In this document: positions 1 through 6,771 of the stretch, piece by piece
Position numbering within the stretch: the first letter of the stretch is position 1
Layout: every line of letters starts with the position of its first letter
Assembly: GCA_023392185.1 (NCBI GenBank)
Contig: JAEVZP010000137.1
Span: forward strand, 1-11,309
Reading direction: 5' to 3'
DNA from: Bacteroidota bacterium
GTDB lineage: Bacteria > Bacteroidota > Bacteroidia > Chitinophagales > Chitinophagaceae
DNA: 11,309 bases
Position numbers and translations under genes: made by a program
Notes under the pieces: generated by a model
What the model saw: the letters and a program-made list of their open reading frames with translations, nothing else
Databases searched by the model: none
Told to the model about the DNA's origin: nothing

Positions 1-2246
1 CCGCCCTGCTGCACGCCGCCCTGCCGGCAACGGCCCAAACCGCTCCTCCCCCCACCGATACGACCCGCGACCTGCAGGCCGCCGAGGTGCGCGCCGTCCG
101 CGCCGGCGCCAATGCGCCGTTTGCCAAAACCAATATCACCGCCGCCGAGCTGCAGAAAACCAACCTCGGCCAGGATCTGCCCTACCTGTTGCAGTTTACG
201 CCTTCAGCCGTCGTGAATTCCGATGCAGGCGCGGGCGTGGGCTACACCGGCCTGCGCATTCGCGGCACCGACAACACCCGCATCAACCTCACCTTTAACG
301 GCGTACCGGTCAACGACCCGGAGTCGCAGGTAATGATTTTTGTGAACTTCGCCGATATTGCGTCCTCCACCGGCTCCGTGCAAATCCAGCGTGGGGTAGG
401 CACGTCCACCAACGGCGCGGGCGCATTTGGCGCAACGCTCTCCATCGACAACCTCGCCCAGCGCGACAGTGCCGGCGCAGACGTAACTATAACCGGCGGC
501 TCCTACAATACCCAGCGCTACACCGTGAAAGCCGGAACCGGCCTCCTGCCCGGTGGCTTCCGCTTCGATGCCCGCCTTTCTAAAATCTCCTCCCACGGCT
601 TTGTGGACCGCGGGGCCAGCGACCTGCGCGCGGCGCAGCTTGTGGGTTCGTGGCAGGCAAGCGATCGCACCAGCATTCGTGCCCTGGTGATGACCGGAAC
701 CGAAAAAACCTACCAGGCCTGGAACGGCGTGCCGGAAGAAAAGCTACGCGGCAACGACAGCACCCTGCGTGCCTTCTACGACGCCAACGTGGGCTATCTG
801 TTCAACACCCGGCAAGACAGCCTGAACTTTTTTACCGCTGATCCGCGCCGCTACAACGCTTTCCTGTATTCCAACCAAACCGACAACTACCAGCAGGATT
901 ATTATCAGCTCCACCTGAACCACAAATTTTCATCTAATCTCTCCCTGCACGTAGCGCCATTCTACACGCGCGGCCGGGGCTATTATGAAGAATACCGGGC
1001 CGGTGAAAAATACAAAAGCTATGGCCTGCCGCCCGCCATTTACGGCACCGACACCCTGACGCGCACCGACCTGGTCCGGCAGCTGTGGCTCGACAACCAC
1101 AACTACGGCGGTGTTTTTGACCTCACCTGGAACCGGCGGGCGACGGCAGTCACTTTTGGCGGCAGCGCCACGCAATACCTCGGCAAGCACTATGGTTTTG
1201 TGAAGTGGGCCGAAAACGGCGGCATCGCGCCCGATCACCAGTGGTATAACCTCGACGCCCATAAAACCGACCTCAACGCTTACCTCAAAGGCGAGCAGCG
1301 CGTGGGCCGCAACCTGACCCTTTTTGGCGAATTGCAGTTGCGCGGCGTGCAGTATGAAATGGCTGGTTTCCGGAAAAATCCGGAGCTAAAGCCCAAAGCC
1401 GACTACCTGTTTTTCAATCCGAAAGCCGGCTTTAGCTATGCGATCCGGCAGGCCGCCCGTCTGCAACAGCGCGTCTATGGCTCGGTGGCAGTAGCCCATA
1501 AAGAGCCCAATCGCAACGATTTTGAAGCAGGCGAAACGCTGCAACCCAAGCCGGAACGACTGGTGGATATTGAAGCCGGTTACACCGTTCGGGGCCGGAA
1601 GTTCTCGGCTGGCGTGAACGGTTACTACATGCAGTATAAAGACCAGCTGGTCTTGACCGGTAAAATCAATGATGTAGGCGCTTACACGCGGCAAAATGTG
1701 CCGAATTCGTTCCGGCGCGGCGTGGAGCTGGAAGCGGCCTACCAGCCGTCGCAAAAGGTGCTTTTTTCCGGAAACCTAACCCTTTCTCAAAACAAGATTG
1801 AAGCCTTTACCGAGTACCTCGATGCGGTGGATGCAGCCTATGATTACCTGCCGCAAACCGAAATTGCCTACCGCAACACAGATCTGGCATTCTCGCCTTC
1901 GGTCACCGGCGCAGCGATGATTACCGTGCTGCCCGTGGAAGGCCTCGGTATAGACTTACTAGGGAAATATGTGGGCCGGCAATACCTCGACAACACCGAA
2001 AATGTGGGCCGAAGCCTCGATGCGTATGGCGTACTGGACCTGCGCATGCGTTATGACCTCCCCCTGCAACGCGGCCCCAAAATCCGCCTGCATTTTATGG
2101 TGAATAATCTTTTGAACAAACAATACGAAGCCAATGGTTATACCTACAGCCTGAATGTAGCGGGCGTGCGCACCGTCAGCAATTCTTATTTCCCACAGGC
2201 CGGCACCAATTTCCTCGGTGGCGTGACGCTGGGCTTTGGCTCTTAA
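1..2246 (+). CDS. TonB-dependent outer-membrane receptor, 5'-truncated
   Basis: The frame is open from base 3 to the TAA at 2244-2246, so about 747 residues are visible and the true start lies left of the window; the GTG at 87 is not the start. The first visible residues look like the end of a signal peptide (hydrophobic, with a PATA-QT cleavage-like site near residue 11). They are followed by a possible TonB box (DLQAAEVRAVRA, about 23-34). The plug domain follows directly, with LRIRGTDN and the FNGVPVND loop near residues 83-104, then VQIQRGVGTS and GAFGATLSI near 126-148. The rest is a long aromatic-rich run typical of a 22-strand barrel. There is no carboxypeptidase-like N-terminal domain and no SusD gene downstream, which argues against a SusC glycan importer. 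The family moves siderophores, cobalamin or other scarce ligands using TonB/ExbBD energy; the substrate here cannot be told. Family call is firm, ligand unknown. Confidence 0.93.
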   Translation, partial: ALLHAALPATAQTAPPPTDTTRDLQAAEVRAVRAGANAPFAKTNITAAELQKTNLGQDLPYLLQFTPSAVVNSDAGAGVGYTGLRIRGTDNTRINLTFNGVPVNDPESQVMIFVNFADIASSTGSVQIQRGVGTSTNGAGAFGATLSIDNLAQRDSAGADVTITGGSYNTQRYTVKAGTGLLPGGFRFDARLSKISSHGFVDRGASDLRAAQLVGSWQASDRTSIRALVMTGTEKTYQAWNGVPEEKLRGNDSTLRAFYDANVGYLFNTRQDSLNFFTADPRRYNAFLYSNQTDNYQQDYYQLHLNHKFSSNLSLHVAPFYTRGRGYYEEYRAGEKYKSYGLPPAIYGTDTLTRTDLVRQLWLDNHNYGGVFDLTWNRRATAVTFGGSATQYLGKHYGFVKWAENGGIAPDHQWYNLDAHKTDLNAYLKGEQRVGRNLTLFGELQLRGVQYEMAGFRKNPELKPKADYLFFNPKAGFSYAIRQAARLQQRVYGSVAVAHKEPNRNDFEAGETLQPKPERLVDIEAGYTVRGRKFSAGVNGYYMQYKDQLVLTGKINDVGAYTRQNVPNSFRRGVELEAAYQPSQKVLFSGNLTLSQNKIEAFTEYLDAVDAAYDYLPQTEIAYRNTDLAFSPSVTGAAMITVLPVEGLGIDLLGKYVGRQYLDNTENVGRSLDAYGVLDLRMRYDLPLQRGPKIRLHFMVNNLLNKQYEANGYTYSLNVAGVRTVSNSYFPQAGTNFLGGVTLGFGS

Positions 2247-2252
2247 GAGGGA

Positions 2253-2266
2253 ATTTTCCGGAAAAT
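2253..2266. repeat. 14-base perfect palindrome after the receptor stop
   Basis: The sequence ATTTTCCGGAAAAT is perfectly self-complementary and begins 6 bases after the receptor stop codon. It is the longest copy of the TTTCCGGAAA palindrome that recurs through the window. With no loop it is a poor RNA hairpin, so a DNA-level role (protein binding, methylation) or a neutral repeat is more likely than a terminator; that is inference. Confidence 0.6.
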
Positions 2267-2285
2267 CAGCGCTATTGGTTGTGCT

Positions 2286-2334
2286 CCCGGCCCCTCTTGG
2301 CCTCAACCCCCGGCCCCTCTCCGAAGTAGAGGGG
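2286..2334 (+). repeat. Direct repeat plus CCCCTCT/AGAGGGG hairpin
   Basis: CCCGGCCCCTCT occurs at 2286-2297 and again at 2309-2320. The second copy forms a 7-bp stem (CCCCTCT 2314-2320 with AGAGGGG 2328-2334) around a 7-base loop. No T-run follows, so it is not a standard intrinsic terminator. It may be a repeat-family hairpin or an imperfect transcription end for the receptor gene. Confidence 0.45.
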
Positions 2335-2434
2335 TGACAGCTTACAGATAGAAAGGGTGTCAGCTTACAAATACGAACGACGGATTTAAAGTTACAGGTA
2401 ACGTAATTGGAGCGGGGGTGACAGCTTACAGATA
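2331..2434 (+). repeat. Three copies of a 20-base intergenic repeat
   Basis: GGGGTGACAGCTTACAGATA is present exactly at 2331-2350 and 2415-2434. A diverged copy, GGGTGTCAGCTTACAAATA, lies at 2355-2373, and GTTACAGGTAAC near 2391-2402 may be a weak further relative. Copy spacing is unequal (24 and 60 bases), so this is a dispersed cluster and not a clean tandem array. The third copy supplies the GTG and the first six codons of a spurious upstream extension of hisS, which supports placing the hisS start at 2529. Confidence 0.7.
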
Positions 2435-2456
2435 CAAAAGCCAGTGGCTAAATGAT

Positions 2457-2502
2457 CCAACGCGAAGCTCCAACGTTGTCCAACGCCCGAAGGGCTCCAA
2501 CA
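2457..2502 (+). repeat. CCAACG-rich short repeat cluster upstream of hisS
   Basis: CCAACG or CCAACA occurs at 2457, 2470, 2480 and 2497, interleaved with CGAAG/GAAGGGCTC words. From memory, similar CTCCAACG/GAAGG strings are frequent between genes in some Bacteroidota, but I cannot verify that here. It sits immediately upstream of the predicted hisS promoter element, so it could be regulatory or simply a repeat remnant. Confidence 0.4.
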
Positions 2503-2512
2503 GCGAAGCACT

Positions 2513-2520
2513 TACCTTTG
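2513..2520 (+). promoter_or_regulatory. Bacteroidota-type -7 element (TACCTTTG) for hisS
   Basis: TACCTTTG fits the TANNTTTG consensus of the Bacteroidota primary sigma factor and ends 8 bases before the hisS ATG. At the expected -33 distance I see no good TTTG. Transcription would begin only a few bases before the ATG, giving a very short leader. The match is exact, but the start of transcription is inferred. Confidence 0.55.
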
Positions 2521-2528
2521 CGCCCGCT

Positions 2529-3920
2529 ATGAGCAAGCCATCCATTCCACAGGGAACCCGCGATTTTTCGGCCGCCGAAGTGCGCAAACGGCAGTACCTG
2601 CTTCATACATTCCGGCAAACCTTTGAGCTGTATGGCTTTCAGCCGCTGGAAACACCGGCGATGGAAAACCTGCAAACCCTGATGGGCAAGTATGGCGAGG
2701 AAGGCGACCGGCTGATTTTTAAAATTCTCAACAACGGCCTGCACGAGAAAAAAGACAAAGATGCGCTGCGCCAATCCTGGGAAGCGATTCTGGACCGCCC
2801 GGTTTCGCAAACGGCTCTCACCGAGCGTGCCCTGCGCTACGACCTGACCATTCCCTTTGCCCGCTACGTGGCCACCCACCACCATCAGCTGCCGATGCCG
2901 TTCCGGCGCTACCAGATGCAGCCCGTATGGCGTGCCGACCGGCCGCAACGGGGCCGCTACCGCGAGTTCTGGCAATGCGACTGCGACGTGGTGGGAAGCA
3001 CTTCCCTGCTCAACGAAGCCGAGCTGATTGCGATCTACCGGTCCGTTTTTGAAGCGCTCGGCATTCCGGAAATCACGATCAAAATCAACAGCCGGAAGTT
3101 GCTTTTGGCGCTCGCCGAGGCCTCTGGTCACCCGGATAAACTGGTGGATATCACGGTTGCCATCGACAAAACCGACAAGATTGGCTGGGAAGGCGTAGCC
3201 AAAGAACTGAGTGAAAAAGGCATTTCCGAAACCGCACAAAATCTCATTGGGCAGATCACTCAGCTGAAAGGCAGTCCGGAAAGCGTGCTGGATAAGCTGC
3301 AAGCGCTGCTGGGCGAACGGGCCAATGCCGGTATTTCCGAAATCCGGGAAACCCTGCGCTACCACGCAGCCCTCGTGCAGCCGGAGTGGACATCTCAGAT
3401 TGAGATTGATCTGTCGCTGGCGCGCGGCCTCAACTACTATACCGGTATTATTCTGGAAGTCACGACCGGCGCGGTGAAGATGGGCTCTATTGGCGGCGGT
3501 GGGCGCTACGACGACCTGACGGGCCTTTTTGGTGTGAAAGGGCTTTCCGGCGTCGGCATTTCCTTTGGCGTGGATCGGATTTATGATGTGATGGAAGAGT
3601 TGGGCCTGTTTCCCCAAACCCTTTCGGGCGCGGCGCAGGTGCTCCTGGCCAATTTTGGCGGCGAAGCGGAACTGTATGCGCTTTCCATCCTGAAAGACCT
3701 GCGGCAAAAAGGCGTTTCGGCGGAGATTTTTCCGGAAAAAACCAAGCTCGAAAAGCAGTTTAAGTATGCCGACAAAAAAGGCATTGCCTATGTGCTGATA
3801 GCCGGCGAGGCGGAGCGGGCCGCAGGTCAGGTTTCCCTTAAAAACATGACGACCGGCGCGCAGCAAAGCAACCTGCTGCCGGCCGCAGCCGCAGCCCTGC
3901 TGGCGGCTCCGGAAGCGTAG
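2529..3920 (+). CDS. hisS: Histidyl-tRNA synthetase
   Basis: A 463-residue cytoplasmic class II aminoacyl-tRNA synthetase that charges tRNA-His with histidine using ATP. Visible hallmarks in order: the N-terminal GTRDF (residues 9-13); motif 2 in the RRYQMQPVWRADRP...REFWQCDCD stretch (about 126-152); the histidine-binding HisA motif LARGLNYYTG (297-306); motif 3 with GGGGRYDDL (322-330) and GVGISFGVDRI (341-351). A C-terminal anticodon-binding domain runs from about 367 on and ends in an alanine-rich tail. The ATG at 2529 is preferred because MSKPSIPQGTRDF starts as the family does and a TANNTTTG element ends 8 bases upstream. The frame is open to a GTG at 2418, but that extension is made of intergenic repeats. 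The gene stands alone, bounded by the repeat region and a strong terminator. Confidence 0.97.
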   Translation: MSKPSIPQGTRDFSAAEVRKRQYLLHTFRQTFELYGFQPLETPAMENLQTLMGKYGEEGDRLIFKILNNGLHEKKDKDALRQSWEAILDRPVSQTALTERALRYDLTIPFARYVATHHHQLPMPFRRYQMQPVWRADRPQRGRYREFWQCDCDVVGSTSLLNEAELIAIYRSVFEALGIPEITIKINSRKLLLALAEASGHPDKLVDITVAIDKTDKIGWEGVAKELSEKGISETAQNLIGQITQLKGSPESVLDKLQALLGERANAGISEIRETLRYHAALVQPEWTSQIEIDLSLARGLNYYTGIILEVTTGAVKMGSIGGGGRYDDLTGLFGVKGLSGVGISFGVDRIYDVMEELGLFPQTLSGAAQVLLANFGGEAELYALSILKDLRQKGVSAEIFPEKTKLEKQFKYADKKGIAYVLIAGEAERAAGQVSLKNMTTGAQQSNLLPAAAAALLAAPEA

Positions 3921-3941
3921 GAACCCGGCAGTCGGTATCTC

Positions 3942-3995
3942 AAAAAGCCTTTGTGGCATGCATTCTTCCAAAATGCTTTCCCACAAAGGCTTTTT
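3942..3995. terminator. Bidirectional intrinsic terminator between hisS and the M16 gene
   Basis: A perfect 15-bp inverted repeat, AAAAAGCCTTTGTGG (3942-3956) with CCACAAAGGCTTTTT (3981-3995), encloses a 24-base loop. On the + strand the stem runs into TTTTTCTTTTT; on the - strand it ends in a matching T-run (CTTTTTGAG). It lies 21 bases after the hisS stop and 38 bases beyond the M16 gene stop, so it can end both convergent transcripts. Confidence 0.88.
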
Positions 3996-4033
3996 CTTTT
4001 TGAGGGTCAGGAAAGCCGGTTCCCTTTCCGGCC

Positions 4034-5296
4034 TTAGGCTGCCGGCGTGTTGCCGGCATTGGCATTGCTGCGGTAGAAAAGCGTGCTGCCGTTGCCTTCC
4101 CGGAAAATCTCCCGCGCCTGCTCCTGCAACAGCTCCAGGCTTATGGCCTGATAGGCGTTCAGTTCATCGTTGATCAGCGCGGCATCGCCCAGCAGTTCAT
4201 AAAACGCGAGGTTGGCGGCGCGGCTCAGCAGACTTGTATCTTCAAACTCGATGGCGGCTTCCAGCTTGTTTTTGGCTTTCACCAGCTCGGCTTCGGTAAC
4301 GCCTTCGTCGGCTATTTTGCGGATTTCTTCCATCACGGCTGCATTGGCTTCTTCCATGCTGTTGCCCTGCGACACCTTGCCTTCGATCACCAGGAGTCCC
4401 GGATCGGTAGAGCCGGTCTGATAGCAGTTGATATTGGTAAACAGTTCTTTTTCTTTGACCAGCCGTTGATGCAGGCGCGAGGAAAAGCCGTTGCCCAGAA
4501 CTTCGGTGAGCAGGTCGGCACAGTAGTAGCTGGTGGTGCGGCGTGCCCCGATATGCCAGGCTTTGTAGAGCGCTTCGAGCGGCACGTCGGCAAAGACGGT
4601 TTCGAAGCGTTCGGTTTCCTGGCGCGGCTCGGCGGGATAGCTGCGCGGCGGCACGTCTCCTGCCGGAATGTCGCCAAACCATTTTTCGGCCAGGGCCTGC
4701 ACTTCTGCTACCGTCACATTACCGGCAACGCACAGGATTGCGTTGTTGGGCAGGTAGTGGTGAAAAAAGAAATCGCGGACGTCCTCGAGCGTAGCATCTT
4801 CGATGTGCTTCAGCTCTTTGCCGATAGTCATCCACCGGTAGGGGTGCCGGGTGTAGGCAAGGCGGCGCAGATACATCCAGGCATCGCCATAAGGTTTGTT
4901 CAGGTAATGTTCTTTAAACTCTTCGCTCACCACCTTGCGCTGTACCTCCAGGCTGTTAGGCGAGAAGGCCAGTGATTTCATCCGGTCGCTTTCCAGCCAG
5001 AAGGCCGTTTCCATATTCTGCTTTGGCAGCTGCACGTAGTAGTTGGTCAGGTCGTTGGTGGTGTAGGCGTTGTTTTCGCCGCCGGCCTGTTGCAGGGGGG
5101 TGTCATATTCCGGAATGTTTTCGGAGCCGCCAAACATCAGGTGTTCGAAGAGATGCGCAAAGCCGGTGCGCTCGGGGTCTTCGTCGCGTGCGCCTACGTC
5201 ATAAAGCACATCGACCGCCACCATAGGCGTGGACGCGTCCTGATGCACAATCACCCGAAGCCCGTTGGGCAATACAAACCGTTGGAATTCTAGCAT
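4034..5296 (-). CDS. M16-family (insulinase/pitrilysin-like) zinc metallopeptidase
   Basis: A 420-residue protein of the size usual for single-unit M16B peptidases, with two homologous halves. The inverted zinc motif HxxEH is intact as HLFEH at residues 48-52. The expected downstream glutamate ligand falls in VVSEEFKE (E125/E126 or near). The N-terminal core RFVLPNGLRVIVHQD and the GGENNAYTTNDLTNYY segment (72-87) are also typical. The C-terminal half carries the substrate-clamp-like GNGFSSRLHQRLVKEK region. No signal peptide is visible, so it may be cytosolic; many relatives are periplasmic. The family degrades peptides within a closed chamber; the substrate here is unknown. The ATG at 5296 is supported by a TAACTTTG element ending 5 bases upstream. 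It is the last gene of the - strand run and ends at the bidirectional terminator. Confidence 0.93.
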   Translation of the reverse strand: MLEFQRFVLPNGLRVIVHQDASTPMVAVDVLYDVGARDEDPERTGFAHLFEHLMFGGSENIPEYDTPLQQAGGENNAYTTNDLTNYYVQLPKQNMETAFWLESDRMKSLAFSPNSLEVQRKVVSEEFKEHYLNKPYGDAWMYLRRLAYTRHPYRWMTIGKELKHIEDATLEDVRDFFFHHYLPNNAILCVAGNVTVAEVQALAEKWFGDIPAGDVPPRSYPAEPRQETERFETVFADVPLEALYKAWHIGARRTTSYYCADLLTEVLGNGFSSRLHQRLVKEKELFTNINCYQTGSTDPGLLVIEGKVSQGNSMEEANAAVMEEIRKIADEGVTEAELVKAKNKLEAAIEFEDTSLLSRAANLAFYELLGDAALINDELNAYQAISLELLQEQAREIFREGNGSTLFYRSNANAGNTPAA

Positions 5297-5301
5297 AAAA
5301 G

Positions 5302-5309
5302 CAAAGTTA
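5302..5309 (-). promoter_or_regulatory. Bacteroidota-type -7 element (TAACTTTG) for the M16 gene
   Basis: Read on the - strand, TAACTTTG exactly fits TANNTTTG and ends 5 bases before the ATG at 5296. A TTTC lies 19 bases further upstream, a 3-of-4 match to the -33 TTTG at the expected spacing. The predicted transcript would start at or within a few bases of the start codon. It also implies that the M16 gene can be transcribed separately from the NlpC/P60 gene upstream. Confidence 0.65.
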
Positions 5310-5379
5310 CGAAGCGGCCCTGCCGCCGGAAAAAGGATTCACACCGGTGGCGGGCTGCTTCTTTTTCAAAAGCAAAAGG

Positions 5380-6033
5380 TTATCTGGTAATCACATCCAC
5401 CACCTTCACAAACCGCTTTTTGTAGTGGGGTGCAGCCAGGGAGGAAACGGTAACGGCCATTTCCTTGCCGCTGCTGGCATGGATAAACTCCGACTCCGGT
5501 CCGGCCGCCTTGATGACAATGCCGATATGGCCGATGCGGTCGGTGTCCTGCGCGCCGGTAAAAAGAAGCAGGTCGCCGCGCCTGGCTTCGGCGAGCGGCA
5601 CTTCGCGGCCAAAATTCCGGAAATCAATCGAAGAACGCGGCACCTCAAAGCCGTAATGGCGATACACATAATTGATAAAGCCCGAGCAGTCGAAGCCTTC
5701 CTTAGGATCGCTCTTGGCATAGACGTAGGGCGTGCCCATATATTGCCGGGCAAAGGAAATGAGGTCGTCGCGGGAAGAAAAATCCGAAGTTGCACCTGGC
5801 AATGGAGTTGCCGGCAACACGGGCGGCACAGGTATCGTATCGGGCGGTATGGCCGCCAGCAGGGAATCTTTTCCGGAAAGATCCTTCACAACAGCACCAG
5901 CAGGCGGCAACGGTAAAACGACCTCCGGGCGGGGCGGTAGCGCTTCGGTAACGGTTTCCGGTTCGGGTGGCTCGCTGCAGGAAAGCAAAGCCATCAGCAG
6001 TCCGGTTCCCCACAAAAGATGTTTGCTTTTCAT
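5380..6033 (-). CDS. NlpC/P60-family cell-wall peptidase, predicted lipoprotein
   Basis: A 217-residue protein. The N-terminus is a lipoprotein signal: basic MKSKHLLWG, a short hydrophobic stretch and the lipobox ALLSC with the lipidated cysteine at residue 19. A proline-rich linker (about 21-82) follows, then one NlpC/P60 domain (about 87-217). Catalytic residues are visible: Cys116 in FDCSGF, His169 in IGHIGIV, and a third polar residue probably His185 in FIHASS. RRGDLLLF (151-158) is the usual strand before the catalytic His. The family cuts peptide stems of peptidoglycan, often between D-Glu and the diamino acid. Anchoring through Cys19 would place it in the periplasm on the inner or outer membrane. 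It starts 38 bases after the stop of the upstream lipoprotein gene, so the two are probably co-transcribed. Confidence 0.94.
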   Translation of the reverse strand: MKSKHLLWGTGLLMALLSCSEPPEPETVTEALPPRPEVVLPLPPAGAVVKDLSGKDSLLAAIPPDTIPVPPVLPATPLPGATSDFSSRDDLISFARQYMGTPYVYAKSDPKEGFDCSGFINYVYRHYGFEVPRSSIDFRNFGREVPLAEARRGDLLLFTGAQDTDRIGHIGIVIKAAGPESEFIHASSGKEMAVTVSSLAAPHYKKRFVKVVDVITR

Positions 6034-6071
6034 GGTGTTTGGTGGGCTTTTATAGAAAGGGGGAACGTAGT

Positions 6072-6668
6072 TTAGAAGTAGATATCTACATAATCGGTTA
6101 CGAGGCCACCTTCGCAGTTGGTCATGTTTTGCATCCGCCAGTATTTGCGGCCTCTGGTGGACAGGAAAGTTTGTTTTCCGCTTTTATCGCAGGGCAGCCC
6201 CCCATTGAGATCCGACACACGATACACAAGTTTGCCGTCAAAGAGCAGTTCTACGGTGCTCAGCGGGGTGAGCACCCCGCTGATTTGCAGATAGTCTTCG
6301 CCCTTTCGCTGCGCGCCTTCAATCGTGTAGCGCCCGTTGTCTGTTTTCTGGATCTGCGCTTTTCCGGGTTGATCCCAGCCAATCCATTGCAGGGTCAGGT
6401 CGTGGGTGCCGGTGCGGATTTCGGCTCCTTCGGCAGCGGGCGGCGGGCCCACATGCTGCGGTGGCGGCACGGCCTCGTTTTCCGGTATTTGCACCATGCT
6501 GCGCAGCGAGTCGATAGCAGCCTGTTGGGCGTCTACCTGTTTTTGCAAAGCAGCTGTTTCATCCGGGTGCGCTGCCGGCGGTGGGGGTGTGGAAGTGCAG
6601 GCCGCAAAGAGCAGCAGGACAGAGCAGGTTGCGGGGACAGCAAATCGGAACATGGCAGGCGGAAACAT
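6072..6668 (-). CDS. Predicted lipoprotein of unknown function with a C-terminal conserved-looking domain
   Basis: A 198-residue protein. The N-terminus is hydrophobic with a lipobox LFAAC (20-24), predicting lipidation at Cys24. A second in-frame ATG at 6653 (residue 6, MFRFAV) could be the true start. After the anchor come a proline-rich patch, a short heptad-like helix (about 37-60, probable coiled coil), another proline/glycine linker, and a folded domain from about 89 to the end. That domain begins LTLQWIGWD, contains VYRVSDLNGGLPC, and ends with RKYWRMQNMTNCEGG and TDYVDIYF. From memory, similar C-terminal domains occur in Bacteroidota hypothetical proteins; I know no function. Cys160 and Cys185 are the only cysteines in the domain and could form a disulfide in the periplasm. 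It precedes the NlpC/P60 lipoprotein gene by 38 bases, suggesting a shared envelope role. Confidence 0.85.
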   Translation of the reverse strand: MFPPAMFRFAVPATCSVLLLFAACTSTPPPPAAHPDETAALQKQVDAQQAAIDSLRSMVQIPENEAVPPPQHVGPPPAAEGAEIRTGTHDLTLQWIGWDQPGKAQIQKTDNGRYTIEGAQRKGEDYLQISGVLTPLSTVELLFDGKLVYRVSDLNGGLPCDKSGKQTFLSTRGRKYWRMQNMTNCEGGLVTDYVDIYF

Positions 6669-6771
6669 TTTACTTTGAAGTCAGTAAAGCCTTTTCTCTA
6701 TGCAAAGGGTGATAAAACAGATGCCAGCTTCCGGGAAAAATTTCCCAAAACCCTTCCGTCCCGTCTTTTTT

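Noticed and set aside
2418..2528. A GTG start at 2418 giving hisS a 37-residue N-terminal extension
   Set aside because: The extension is encoded by intergenic repeats and by the promoter element itself; the ATG at 2529 gives the normal family start.
2448..3986. A 512-codon open frame on the - strand covering almost all of hisS
   Set aside because: It lies exactly opposite hisS, has no recognisable domain and is rich in residues expected from reverse reading of G+C-rich codons. It also runs through the terminator stem. It is a shadow of hisS.
6733..6746. GGGAAAAATTTCCC inverted repeat downstream of cls as a terminator
   Set aside because: The two arms leave only a 2-base loop and no T-run follows on the - strand.
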